DNA of 64,000 nucleotides from Thalassia testudinum. Taxonomy: Eukaryota > Streptophyta > Magnoliopsida > Alismatales > Hydrocharitaceae. A model generated the notes under the pieces. The model did no database searches, had not been told where the DNA came from, and saw only the letters and a list, made by a program, of their open reading frames with translations. Of this stretch, positions 1-10,690 are shown piece after piece. The first letter of the stretch is position 1. Each line of letters begins with the position of its first letter. The translations under genes were made by a program, and so were the position numbers. Where the stretch lies: contig JAZHRO010000003.1 of NCBI GenBank assembly GCA_037157565.1, forward strand, positions 43,413,001 through 43,477,000, written 5' to 3'.

Positions 1-1264
1 TATATATCAGATTCTTTTTTATAAAAAAAGGGTCAGTAAACAAGATAGCAACTTCTCATCAAAAGGTGCAAATGAGAATCAGCCCAATGCATTTACAAAG
101 TATTCAAATGCTTTTAGATGTGACCTTACTTGTACATTGAAAGATGCAATTGAATAGGATCACAGTAAAGAAACAAAAAAGGTCACATGAAATGTCACGC
201 ATGCTTCAAAAAGCGGATAGCGCTGGTGATATTTGTTATATTACATCCGTGATAGTTGAAAATCACCCGTGATATTTGATTTACAACTAAATATCACCGG
301 TGACATTTAAATATCATTTATGTAATTTAGTTCATAATTGAAAAATCACATGTCTATTTTAATTCAAAACCAAACAATTTGATTCATAGCTAAAATTCAC
401 CACTGCAACTTGTTTTATGACTAAATATCACTAGTTCAATGTAGTTGGGTTGGGAGTGTAGGGGAGGAGATTTCGAGTTTCCCTACATTTACGCTAAAAA
501 ATATTCATATTCATCCCATCTGTTTCACCAAAGACCACCATCCATAACCTGGATTAATAACAAACGTCATGGTCTACCGAAACAGTCCTTTTTCCTACAG
601 CTAGATCATTCTTCCAATTGGGATAAAAAGGAGTTTTTTTCTCCTTGTTCTGAGGATAATCAAAGAAGCGCACCCATACCACAAATCCAGAAACAAAAGG
701 CTCTTGAAACCATGTCACTTAGAAACCTCACCACTTTAAAAACAACCAAAACTAACAAACACAATTTCTCATTTCCACTGTGTATCCAACTTTACATCAA
801 ATAATGCCCAATCATAGCAACATGTGTCATAGACCTATACAATAATAAATGCTAAAATATGTTTTGGCCAAATGAGCATTAAGGCCAAAGTTAAATCCAT
901 GCCAGTATAGATTTGGCATCACTTACCCATCAAATTTCTGCCAAATCTGTTCATAACGTACAACTTTTTGTCAGTTGGACCAATTTCAATACACATGCAC
1001 CAACAAAATGCTGGAGTGTCTCCTTCAAAAGAATAGAGAGTCGATGATATTTCAATGAATTTCGACGATGTGTAAACAATTTTGATGAAATGGGCAGTCT
1101 TGGTGCAGCTTTTGCACCATTTCAATACTTAAGGTCAAAATGGGCAGCATAGTAGCCCATTTTAATCCATTGTTGCTGCTGTGTTTGTTGGAGTAAAGAG
1201 CTCTTGCAAAGGTTTCTTTCCCTATTTGCTAGATCTTTCGGATATCTTAGCTTCTTTAAAGCCA
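1..1264. other. AT-rich non-coding stretch, no supported gene
   Basis: No coding region is supported here. Short open frames exist (for example a 119-codon frame at 445-804) but show no recognisable domain, composition bias or splice signals. The stretch ends at the target-site duplication of the LINE that begins at 1275. The only structure seen is a loose periodicity at 215-430, listed separately. Confidence 0.5.
215..430. repeat. degenerate periodic repeat with ATATCACCGGTGATATT-like dyads
   Basis: A unit of roughly 35-50 bp resembling 'ataactaaatatcacc..gtgatatttgattt' recurs several times with many differences. The best dyads are around 260-315, where 'atcacccgtgatatt' and 'atatcaccggtgacatt' appear. 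It may be a decayed minisatellite or the inside of an old palindromic DNA transposon. No target-site duplication was found. Confidence 0.3.
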
Positions 1265-1293
1265 AATAGAAGTTTTTTTTTAGAAAAAGGAAA

Positions 1294-1321
1294 GGGTAGT
1301 CATCCAGGATAATAACTACCC
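1294..1321 (-). other. LINE 3'-terminal hairpin
   Basis: Just before the tail, the minus-strand RNA would fold as GGGUAGUUAU - 8-nt loop - AUGACUACCC, ten pairs including one U-G wobble. The same position is a hairpin of different sequence in other LINE copies in this window (7595-7623, about 20434-20465, 53482-53500, 53531-53566). In stringent-type LINEs such a hairpin is the reverse transcriptase recognition site. That role here is inferred from conserved pairing. Confidence 0.7.
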
Positions 1322-1543
1322 AAATATATTAAAGAGAGAACCAACGGCCAACGCCAATACAAGGGGCAAACACCAAGACCCCTCACTCACAAGGACTCAC
1401 TCCAGAGTTTAAACAAAACAGTAACAGACTCCACAAAATTCTCCACATAAGGCCTCTATCTTGAAGACGACAGCATTCCTACCCAACCAGATACCCCAGA
1501 GGACCGCCAACGGTCTGGCCCTCTCCTTCATACAGAAGACATT

Positions 1544-4500
1544 CTACCTAGCATTACCCCCTCCACCTCTATAGCTGCACCAAAACTCATCAAATGACAG
1601 GAAATTCCACCACCCCGCTCCCATACGGCTCCAAATCCGCACAACAAACGGGCAAGTGAAGAAAAAGTGGTCAACCTCTTCATCATCACCTCCGCACAAC
1701 AGGCAAACCTTACTCTCCCCAGGAGCCCATCTCGCCCTCCAAACCTTAGTCACGAGTCTCCTCCTCCTAAGCAGCCAAACAAAAATCTTGACCTTCGACG
1801 AACATGCGGCCTTCCAAACCTGTTTGCAATCTCTTACCAAATCCAAATCACCCGTAGGACCCCTGCCGGACAATCTCCTGTACGCAACCCCCACTGAGAA
1901 CTCACCTTCATCACAACCAAACATATCATTTCCGAATGCCGGTTGCAGACCTTCTAATTCTTCAAGCAATCTCTGGAAATCGTGAATTCTCGCATCTGAA
2001 AGATTCCCTACAAAGGACGGACACCAACCACCTTCCCAAACTTCGGCCACAGACGCCTCTTTGCTCTGGGACATAGCAAAGAGTCTCGGAAATCTTCTAG
2101 CGAGCACACCTTGCCCCGTTCAATCATCCTGCCAGAACCTGAAGATCTCCCCCGTCCCACCACCGGTACAAAACAATTCTGCACCTTAGGAAACACCATC
2201 GACAAACCTTTCAAGAAGTGAGAAGCATCCCTCGACGGAGATATCAGGAGATCCCAACGCAGCGGGCCACCATAAGCCGTCCTAAAAACCCTGCCCACCA
2301 AATCCTCCCTACACTCCAAGAGGCCCCCAACCCACTTCACCAACAGGCTATCATTAGACCTCCCCAGATCCCTCACCCCAAGCCCCCCTCCACCGGTTTG
2401 CAAACCTCCTCCTACGCCACCAACCTGGCACCAGGCCCATTCGACCCCTGATTGGATCGGAAGAAATTCCTCATAAGCCTCTCCATCCTCAAGACGATCT
2501 GTCGGGGCAACTTCAGGACAGAGGTGAAATACGACGGCATCACCGCCAGAACAGCATTGAGCAAGACCAACCTTCCACCCCTCAACAAAAGCTTGGACGC
2601 CCATGCCGCCAACCTCCCCTCCAGCCTCTCCATCAGGGGAGCCTAGTCCTGCACCAGGATCCTACCATCTGTCAACGGCAAATCCAAATATCTGATCAGT
2701 AACTTCACCTGCTCTATGCCAAGACCCAAGCTACACTCCCTCGCCTTCGCCTCCGTCAAATTAAAAGGGACAAAACCTGATTTAGACAGGTTAATCTGCA
2801 AACCTAAAACTTCGCCAAACAAGAAAAGTAAGATCCGTATCCTCCTGGCTTCTGCTTCCCTGCCTTCTATAAAAAAAATCGTATCCGCATACTGCAACAG
2901 GATGCTCGTCCCATCTCCCAAAGTGAAACCCCTCACCAAGTTCCTCTCATAAGATTTCTTAGCCGCCCTCGCAAATGCATCTGCTGCAATAACAAAAAGC
3001 ATCAGAGCCAAAGGACACCCCTCTCACCCCCTTCTCGGCTAAATCCAACCCTCTGCCGGATTTCCATTGATAAGAACCGAGAACGACGTCGTGGTGACAC
3101 ACCTCTTCATCCACTCGATTCACACAGGTGGAAAACCCCTCTTCATCAAGGATGCCCAAAGAAACGACCATTGCACTGAGTCAAATGCCTTACTAAAATC
3201 AACCTTCCATATGAAAGCCTTCCTCCTACTCTTCCAAAACGACAGGATCCCCGAGGCCATCACGTACCCCTCCAAAATATTTCTGTCAGGGATAAGCCAT
3301 CTGTATCGGATCCACAATCCTTGCCAAAGTCCTCCTCAGCCTATTCGCCAAGATCTTAGCCACAATCAGGTAGATAGCATTTAAGAGAGATATCGGCCTA
3401 TACTCCTGGATCTCCTCTGCACCCTCCTTCAGCAAAAGGAACATGTAAAACTTGTTCAATCTGTTGAAACCCGAATTTCCCTCTCTGAACTCCTGCAAGA
3501 CCTGCACCACATCCTCCTTCACAACCGACCAAAGCTCCTTATAAAAAGCAACCGGAAAACCACCCAGGCCTGGACAACCATCAGCATTCAAACCCTAGAT
3601 CGCCTTATGAATCTCATCTTCCTCAAATGAACCCATCAAGAAACCCGCTTCTGCATCCCCAATCCGTGGCACCTCAGATCCCAACCACCTCCATCTTCCC
3701 CCTTGCCTCCTCCCGGTAAACTCTCTAAAGTATCTCGTAGCCGCCCCACCCACCGCCTCTCTTCCCACAAACTCCTCCCCTTCCACCACAAACCTATTGA
3801 TCCAGTTCCTCCTCCCTGATGCAGCCATATGAAAAAATCGAGTGTTAGAATCGCCCTCCTTGAGCCACCTACCTAAATCTCACCTTCCACTCCATTTCCA
3901 CCTTCCGATCTTCCTCTTATATCACCTGTAAGTACTTCCCTCTGTTCACCCTGTCACCATCAGAAAGGAGACCAACATCCTCAGCCAAGTCCAGCCATGC
4001 AATCTCACTGAGAGCTTCATCTTTCCTCTTCCCACGCTCCTTAATTTGCTTCTTATGGACCTTGAGAAAGGACCTCAAGTCTCGTAATTTAGCTTCTAAT
4101 CTGGCAACTGCCGAGCCATCCGCGTGAATAGATCTCCATCTCTCTTCCACCAGCCCCCTGAATCCCTCTTCAAGGAGCCAGGCTCTATCAAACTTAAAAT
4201 ACGTTCCATGCCTCCAACCCTCATTCATCACCCACAGCAAGAGTGTGGTCCGAGAACGGCCACTCCAGGGGTCTAACCTCCGCCACAGGGAACATCTTTG
4301 CCATCGTTGTCGAGACGAAAAATCTATCAATCCAAGACCGTTGTCCACCAGAACTCCAGGTGAAGTGGCAGGAGGAGGGTGGCATGTCAACCAACCCATG
4401 CGCCACAACAAAACCCACAAAGGCCTCAGGGCCTTGGGTCCAACCCCCCCCCCCCCCCCCCCCCCGGCCATCCGATCTATCCTTCGACAGCAAAGTGACA

Positions 4501-4900
4501 TTAAAATCACCTCCAATCAACCACGATATCCCCTAATGTGCTACCGCGACCTGGCCCAAATCCTCCCACAGAACGTGCCTCCCACTATCCGTCGGATCGT
4601 GTACCGAGAAGAAGAGCATGCAAAGACTGTCCCGACGCCTCTGCAACCTGACAGTAACATGGGACCCGACCATCAAGTCCAGCAAGGAGAAAGCATCTTC
4701 CTTCCACCCAACAACAATCCCACCCGCACTTCCAACCACATCAAGGGCCAAGAACTCCCCAAAACCGCTCCCCCTACCTCCTTCCATAATCTCTTGTCAC
4801 AGCTCCCCCACTTAGTCTCCTGGAGAAACACCACCTCAGGACCCCACCTCTGGATATACCCACACAAAGCTGCCCGCCTAGTGGGGTTATTTCATCCCCT
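1544..4900 (-). pseudogene. LINE ORF2: endonuclease, reverse transcriptase, zinc-binding C-terminus, broken
   Basis: Minus-strand fragments fall in ORF2 order. The endonuclease spans about 4867-4221, with PEVVFLQETKW, the GGDFNV core and a later FSDH motif. Reverse transcriptase spans about 3591-2643, with YRPISLLNAIYLIVAKILANR, VDFSKAFDSVQW, and QYADTIFFIEG at the catalytic site. The C-terminal zinc-binding region spans about 2107-1544, with KIFVWLLRRRRLVTKVW and CLLCGGDDEEVDHFFFTC. The catalytic pair normally reads ADD. Here it is ADT, so the polymerase would be inactive even without the stops and frameshifts. The enzyme of intact relatives nicks target DNA and reverse-transcribes the LINE RNA in place. 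Confidence 0.88.
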
Positions 4901-6044
4901 CACATTCCACGAAAGGACCTTAGTCATGGAGAAATTCGAGAGACTCCCCCTTGCATCATGCGCCTGAACCCCACCTCCGCAGCCACCTTGTCCACCTCCC
5001 CCTCTTCCACTTCATCAACCCTACCTAGCAGACCCTGCTGCATCTGCCTCCCCCCCCCCCAGCGAGGCATCCCCCTCCACAGCCTGCACCACCTCCTCAC
5101 CAGTCCCTCCCACCTCTGTCGGACCCTCCTCAGCCCCAGCACCTCCTCCAGCTCCAGCCACCCGCTGCCTGTTATCGCCAGCAGCAGCCACCACCTCAAC
5201 CCCCGCATCACCTCCGCCACCTACCAAGCCCACCGCCGACTTCTCCCCCCGCCTACCAGCTAACGCATCGACGCCAACCACCATCCTCCAACGCTGGACA
5301 TCCCCTACCTCACTCCTAGCTGGAGCGGTCACGGCCCTCCCCCTCCAATAGGACCACCTCGGCTTGTACGTGAGCCGCTGCGATAGAGGCTTCCTCGACC
5401 TCCACCTCTACACGCGCATCACCTCCCCATCCATGTCGCTTATCGCCGCCCAGTCGGTCCAATCGAGATCGCGTCGAGGGCTCGCCTCCAAAACCCCCTG
5501 ACCGCGGCTAGCGCTGGAGGTCTATCACGGACCCTCGCATGAAGCAGAGCCCGACCCAAAGACCCCTTCGAAGCCATCTCTCCCCGCCTCCAGATCCAGT
5601 CCACTCGACCCGGATCCACCATGAGAGCACCCCTTAAAACCCTGATCCATCTCAGTAGGGTCCTCCGCCCTCAGCGCCGCAGACTCCTCCATCGCCTCCT
5701 TCGCAGATCCTGCATTTCCCTCCGCAACCCTCATCCTCTCGTCAGCCACAGATCACGCCGCAGGGATCGCAATAGTCACGCCATCATCGCCGCGATCTTT
5801 CGTCTTCCCAAAAGCAGCCCGCCCCCTGTCCTCCTGTACGTCACCTCTGACGCCAAGCTCCACCGTCGCACCGCCAACCACCACCTCAGCGAAAGACCGA
5901 GGTCTTCCAAGCTCCCGCGAGACCCGAACCAGCCAAGAGGAGCTCCCCCATCTGAGGACCACCTTCTCCACAAGCTGCATCCCCAACCTCATCGCCACCC
6001 ATGCCCCGAACCCCGACAAGTCCACCGATCTCAGGCCCAAATCC

Positions 6045-6750
6045 TCAGCTTCGAAGCCTCACAAACGGAGCGACCACTGTTGTCGCCACCTCTACCGTAC
6101 GGAGGAAGAGAGGGACCCCCTCAATCAACATCCTCTGCCTCGTGCCAACCGGCGGTTGCTCCTCCACGGCCCCATCCGACCTCACCAGCCACCACCATCT
6201 CACCACACTCCAGCCACACGGCAGCTCCTTGAAAGCCAGGCATCGTAGCATCTCCTGTCCAAGCCCCGACAGTATCAGGTAGCCACTCCAGAGGAACGCC
6301 ACTCCAAAGGTCTCCCTTATGATCCCCAAGAACGAAGCAACCACCCTTCTCAAGTCCCCTAAACCCACCTCCCCTTCCAACACCACCGCAACCAGAGCCG
6401 CCGCCAACCTCCCCTCCAAGGTCCTGATCTCCTCCGACCACAGTGCCTCAACCTCCATGAGAGGCACCCCCTCCGGAAGAGGCGGCAGCACCCTCGCCTT
6501 CCCCAAAGAAGCCCCGCCAACCAGCTCACGGAGCCTGCAGCCCGCCCACCTATGTCCAAGACCACCACACTGCAGACACCTCACTGGCTCCCTACAGTTC
6601 ACCGCAAAATGCCCCCTCCCGAGGCACTTGAAACACCGCACCGGCTCCACCCCCCTCCGTGACCTCTTCACCACCATCCAACCAGAACCATCCCTCTCCC
6701 AGCCACGTGTTTCCCTCCTCGCGCTCCCCCTCTCGCTCCCCCTCTAACTC
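6045..6750 (-). pseudogene. LINE ORF1 (CCHC zinc-knuckle RNA-binding protein), broken
   Basis: The minus-strand frame opening near 6750 encodes two tandem CCHC knuckles, CFKCLGRGHFAVNC and CLQCGGLGHRWAGC, both with intact C-X2-C-X4-H-X4-C spacing. This is the usual nucleic-acid chaperone part of ORF1 in plant L1-type LINEs, which coats the LINE RNA. A basic stretch (MVVKRSRR) precedes the knuckles. The frame is lost by about 6045, although ORF1-like high-GC sequence continues toward 5000 in other frames. No intact initiator context can be defended, so this is scored as a pseudogene. Confidence 0.75.
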
Positions 6751-6760
6751 AATAGAAGTT

Positions 6761-7589
6761 ATTTGTTATTTTGTAAGATAAACTACGCTACAAGCTCTAG
6801 ATCAATTGATTCCACCGTGAATTTTAAATACTACACTTGTAAATCAATGGGTTTTATGATAGCATTATGCTAAGTCATTTAAAGTAAGGATTACTAGATC
6901 TATGATTGATAGATCTATATCTAGATCTTAGCATTTCAAGTATAAGTACAGGCAGGGCACGGAAACGTGCATGACTTTGGGAACACGGACATAGGGTTGT
7001 CATCAGCTCGTGCTGTAAGGCGTTGAATGAAGTCCCTCAACAAGCGCAACCCTAGGGTACAAAGCTAGTCAATGCTCCTATATCCAGTCTCCAAGTCCTA
7101 GCAATCATATCTCGCAAGCATCTTTTGTACCATGACTTTTGACCCACCACTCCCCGAGGGCAAGGATGGGTCAAATCGTCATTCCAGGAGTTGTCCAATA
7201 CATTTCTATTATATTACCTAGCCAAACAACCTACCACCTCATGTGCCAAAGTCATGTTCTTCCAGATCAATTGGCATTTATCTACATATGCGGTGGTGGG
7301 CAGAGCGCTCTATATGACCGGTGGAAGGTTACCATAGAAAAGAAGGGAGGGCAACTTTCTCCCTTGCTCCATCGAACTTTCCTATCATTTATAACTATAT
7401 GAATTAAATACTACTATAATCATTGACAGAATATTGGAATGTCCTGAACATGCCTCCAATGTGCTTTTGAACTGCTTTTGAACATGTCAAAATCATTGAA
7501 ATTCAATGCCGCCATTCCAACATTTTCTTTGCATGCCTCCAAATTTGTCTTAAACGGCATCCAAAATTAGCATTTCGAATGTCAATTTG
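6761..7589. other. intergenic stretch, no supported gene
   Basis: Between two LINEs. Apart from the organellar rRNA fragment at 6975-7053, no gene is supported. An 87-codon open frame at 7139-7402 has no recognisable features. AT-rich sequence follows to the start of the next LINE 3' end near 7590. Confidence 0.5.
6975..7053 (+). pseudogene. nuclear fragment of organellar 16S rRNA (plastid-like)
   Basis: The segment from 'gggaacacggacatag' through 'gtcatcagctcgtgctgtaa' to 'caagcgcaaccct' matches the highly conserved 16S region that in plant organelles reads GTCGTCAGCTCGTGCCGTAAGG and ends CAACGAGCGCAACCC. About 11 bases normally found after 'ACAGG' are missing, and most differences are C-to-T or G-to-A transitions, the decay expected of an old methylated nuclear insert. 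'GGAACRCGGACA' fits plastid slightly better than mitochondrial rRNA. It is too short and altered to function. Confidence 0.75.
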
Positions 7590-10500
7590 CTTTTAGAAAG
7601 AGGATAGTCATCTAAGGCTGGCAACTGTCCAAATTTCATGCATAAATTACTCCAAAAGCATTACATGATGGTAGACCACAACCCCAAAAGAACAGAAACG
7701 TCCTAAATCACATCTACATAGGACCACTCATGTCTAAAAGCTCAAGCATTATACTGTAACCACAGTGCCTAAATGCTAGAAAAGGGCTTTGCTCTCTCCT
7801 TCCTAGATCTAAAACACCTCAGTCCATTTCCTCTTCTACCAACCACACAACTTTCCCAAAATGTAGCCTCAGATGAAAAATCTATCCACTATGGACCAGT
7901 CTTTTCCCAGACAGAACTGGCAAAAGGACAATTCAAGAAGAGATAGTTAGAATCTTCATCCTCTGTCTCCATAAAACGAGCAAGATGCATCCTCCAAAGG
8001 GAATAATCACTGATTGCACTCCATTATCAATCTTCCTCTTCTTAAGAGACACGTGCATATCTTTACTTTTGGGGGCATCTTTGTCTTCTAAACAAGCTTA
8101 TTCGCTTTGACCAGGCAATACCTTTGACAGTGCACTCCTCATCTTCCAACACTCACCAATCAACCTGGCCTTGCATTGGATTGAATATACTCACACCATC
8201 TATTAATAGGAGATCATGAACATTTTGGTCAAAACGATTTGAAAAGGGGACAAGGGTCCAAGTTTCAACCTCCATATCAGTAGATCTACTCCAATAAGAT
8301 CACACCAAGGCCTCCATATTGGCTGAGAGCACGAACAAGCACAGATGACATTGTGCTATACAGCCCAAACCAGTCAAATCATTGTACCAAAATTGGAAAT
8401 TTGAACCATCCCCCAACTTTGGCTTTGAAAAAAGGCATAATTCTCAGCATAAGGTCCAGCATCCCCTCCAAAAAGGTGATGCCCCTCTAACAGGCCCCAT
8501 TCTTTTATCCCAGTTCAAACAGCATCCATACAAAGAGTACAGAACTTTATTCACCAAGCAATCCTTGCCATCAATGACTTTAGCCACCCATTTACACAAA
8601 TAGAGCTTGATTCATGTTGTGCTGGTCTAGCACCCCAAGGCCACCTTCATTAATCGAAAGCCACACATCCTTGAACTTCACTAAATAAAGACCTCTCCCA
8701 TGCCCCTCTCCAAAAGAAATGTTGCATAAGCTTCACAACAATTCTTCCAACTTCCTTAGCATGCCAAAGACTAACAAAGAGATGCAAGTAGCAGAGTACC
8801 AACTTTAACAGAACCAACCATCCACCTCAAGATAGCAATCTCATCTTCCAAGCATCTAGCTTCTTTGTTAGCCGATTTGGCAAAGAGCACCAGTCCACCA
8901 ACCTAAGAGGTGAAGGCCTTAGAGTTAGCCCCAAGTATGTAAAAGGGAGTCGCCTTGCTAGTGTCCCTAAGGCTTCAGAGCACTCCCCTCACAAGGCAAA
9001 ATCCCAAAAGGCATGACAGAAGATATCCCCCTATTTATTCCAAGGCCTGAAAGGTCAAAAAATAGCAATAGAAATGCTGCACTTTCTCACAGCACCTCCT
9101 GTATCTTTTATTAAAAATATATATATGGATTCATATGCATACTGGAGCAACAATACCATGACCGCTGCCCCTGGGTGTAAATCCCCAGAACAGACCTGTA
9201 GCACATGCCTGTAAAGAGAACCTTGCTAATGCAGCAAAGAATAGAACAAAATGAAGAGGGGATAGAGGGCACTCCTGCTTAGTTCCCCTTTATGGTTGAA
9301 TCCACCCACCCTCCAGCTTCCTGTTTATCAACACAAAGAAAGAATCAAGACTGCTTCATCCACGATATCAATGTGACCAGGAATCCCCTCTCTTGCAAGA
9401 AGGCCCATAGGAAACACCATCCACTGAACCATATGCCTTTGAAAATCCGCTTTCCACAAGAATGCATTCACCTCATTTCTCTGCTAGTAACATACTATAT
9501 GGTTCACGATAGCCATCTTGTCCATAAAGTACCTATCCCAGATAAAAGCAGACTGAAGCGTCCATAAATACTCTCAGCCTATTTGCCAACATCTTGGCAA
9601 TTATAAGACAACCATGTTGTTCCACCCTTTTTATTCCTTCCTTTTTAGGCAACAAGAAGAGCAAGGATATATTTAAATGCTCAAAATCCCTATTTCCCAT
9701 TGCGAACTCCTCCAAGGTAGCCATAAGATCTTCTTTGGCTACCTCATGAAAGTCTGTCCCTCAAAAACAAGATTCTTAACCCATCAGGTCCAAGGGAGCC
9801 CTTCGCATTCAATCCACTGACTGTCACTAAAACTGCATCCTCAAAGAACTACCTCGTCAAACTGCCTGCCTATGTCGCAGACTCCCTGAAATGTTGCGCA
9901 AGTTATCCTACCACCTATCTCCACTTCACAGTACCATCACTTGTCAATGAAATTCTTTCTCCATCAATCAATAGATGCCATATGGAAGAACCTCATATCA
10001 GCATCTCCTTATTTTAGCCATTCGTGTCATAATTGTTGTCTCCATTCAATCCCCTGCTTGAAATCTTCCACAAAAATAACTGCTCACTATTTCTTTCTAT
10101 CCACCTCCACATGAGTTAGTGCCCTCATATCCCCGATTCTATCCTAGCGATCAGTCTCCTGAAGTGCCACCCCCATTTGCATTTATCCTCTCACAACTCT
10201 TTATACTGAATTTAAAAATAAAAAAAAAGCCTCTTTGTACTAAAATGGATGCACAAACCCTGTAAGCACTTTGCTAAGGTGGGCATTCCTTCACCAATCC
10301 TCCTTCACAACTCTAAATCCTTCCTCATGCAGCCATGACTTCTCAAATTTGAAATTTTTTCCTCAGTCTCAGCTCCTCATTTGATGACTACCATAGTCAA
10401 GGATGATCGGAGAATGGGCATTCCATATCTGGCACCATAGACAATGGAAAAGTCTCTGCAGAGCTCACTGAGCAAAGGAATATATCAATCTTGGAGCGAT

Positions 10501-10690
10501 GATTCTCCAAAGCCTTCCTTTCCCAGGTAAAGGGACAAATGGAAACCTCTATATCTTGCAACCCAACCTCCACAAGTAAATCCCAAAAGCCCAAGGACCC
10601 ACCGTCCCTCCCTCGATCATCCCATTTGCCCTCCCTTCTAAGCATCACATTTAAGTCTCTTCCAATGGAACTCCTAGAAAGCTCCCCCTG
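7590..10690 (-). mobile_element. older minus-strand LINE, 5'-truncated and heavily decayed
   Basis: A second L1-type LINE on the minus strand. Its 3' end near 7590 resembles that of the 1275-6750 element (a 'ggatagtcatc' arm with a matching 'ggcaactgtcc' arm). Reverse transcriptase remains appear around 9724-9533 (LLFLLPKKEGIKRVEQHG followed by IIAKMLANRLR). The distal endonuclease is at 10648-10397, with GLQDIEVSICPFTW and a final PFSDH. Homology fades at about 10690, before the catalytic N-terminal part of the endonuclease and ORF1, so the copy is 5'-truncated. It has many stops and small deletions and looks older than the first LINE. No target-site duplication was recognised. Confidence 0.8.
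7595..7623 (-). other. LINE 3'-terminal hairpin, second copy
   Basis: In minus-strand RNA the arms GGACAGUUG and UGACUAUCC pair with eight of nine positions matched, wobble pairs included, one C-A mismatch, and a loop of about 10 nt. It sits at the same place relative to the LINE end as the hairpin at 1294-1321 but with a different stem sequence. Confidence 0.5.

Larger units (their letters stand above)
1275..6750 (-). mobile_element. L1-clade LINE retrotransposon, near full length, degenerate
   Basis: A 5.5-kb non-LTR retrotransposon read on the minus strand. From its 5' end (near 6750) it carries an ORF1 with two CCHC zinc knuckles, then an ORF2 with apurinic-type endonuclease, reverse transcriptase and a C-terminal zinc-binding domain. 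It ends in a hairpin and a short A-rich tail (T-rich at 1275-1282 on the plus strand). A 10-bp duplication 'aatagaagtt' flanks it at 1265-1274 and 6751-6760, as expected for target-primed insertion. The reading frames are interrupted in several places, and a C homopolymer (about 4446-4465) sits in the endonuclease region. Target duplication, domain order and hairpin all agree, so the borders are well supported. Confidence 0.93.

Noticed and set aside
445..804. 119-codon plus-strand frame
   Set aside because: No recognisable domain and no gene-like context. A chance open frame cannot be excluded, so it is not called as a gene.
4245..4967. 240-codon plus-strand open frame, Pro-rich
   Set aside because: It is antisense to the LINE endonuclease and its proline run comes from the C homopolymer at about 4446-4465. 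The minus strand carries clear LINE motifs.
5621..6282. Plus-strand open frames rich in Pro, Arg and Ser
   Set aside because: These are shadow frames opposite GC-rich LINE ORF1. The minus strand has the zinc knuckles.
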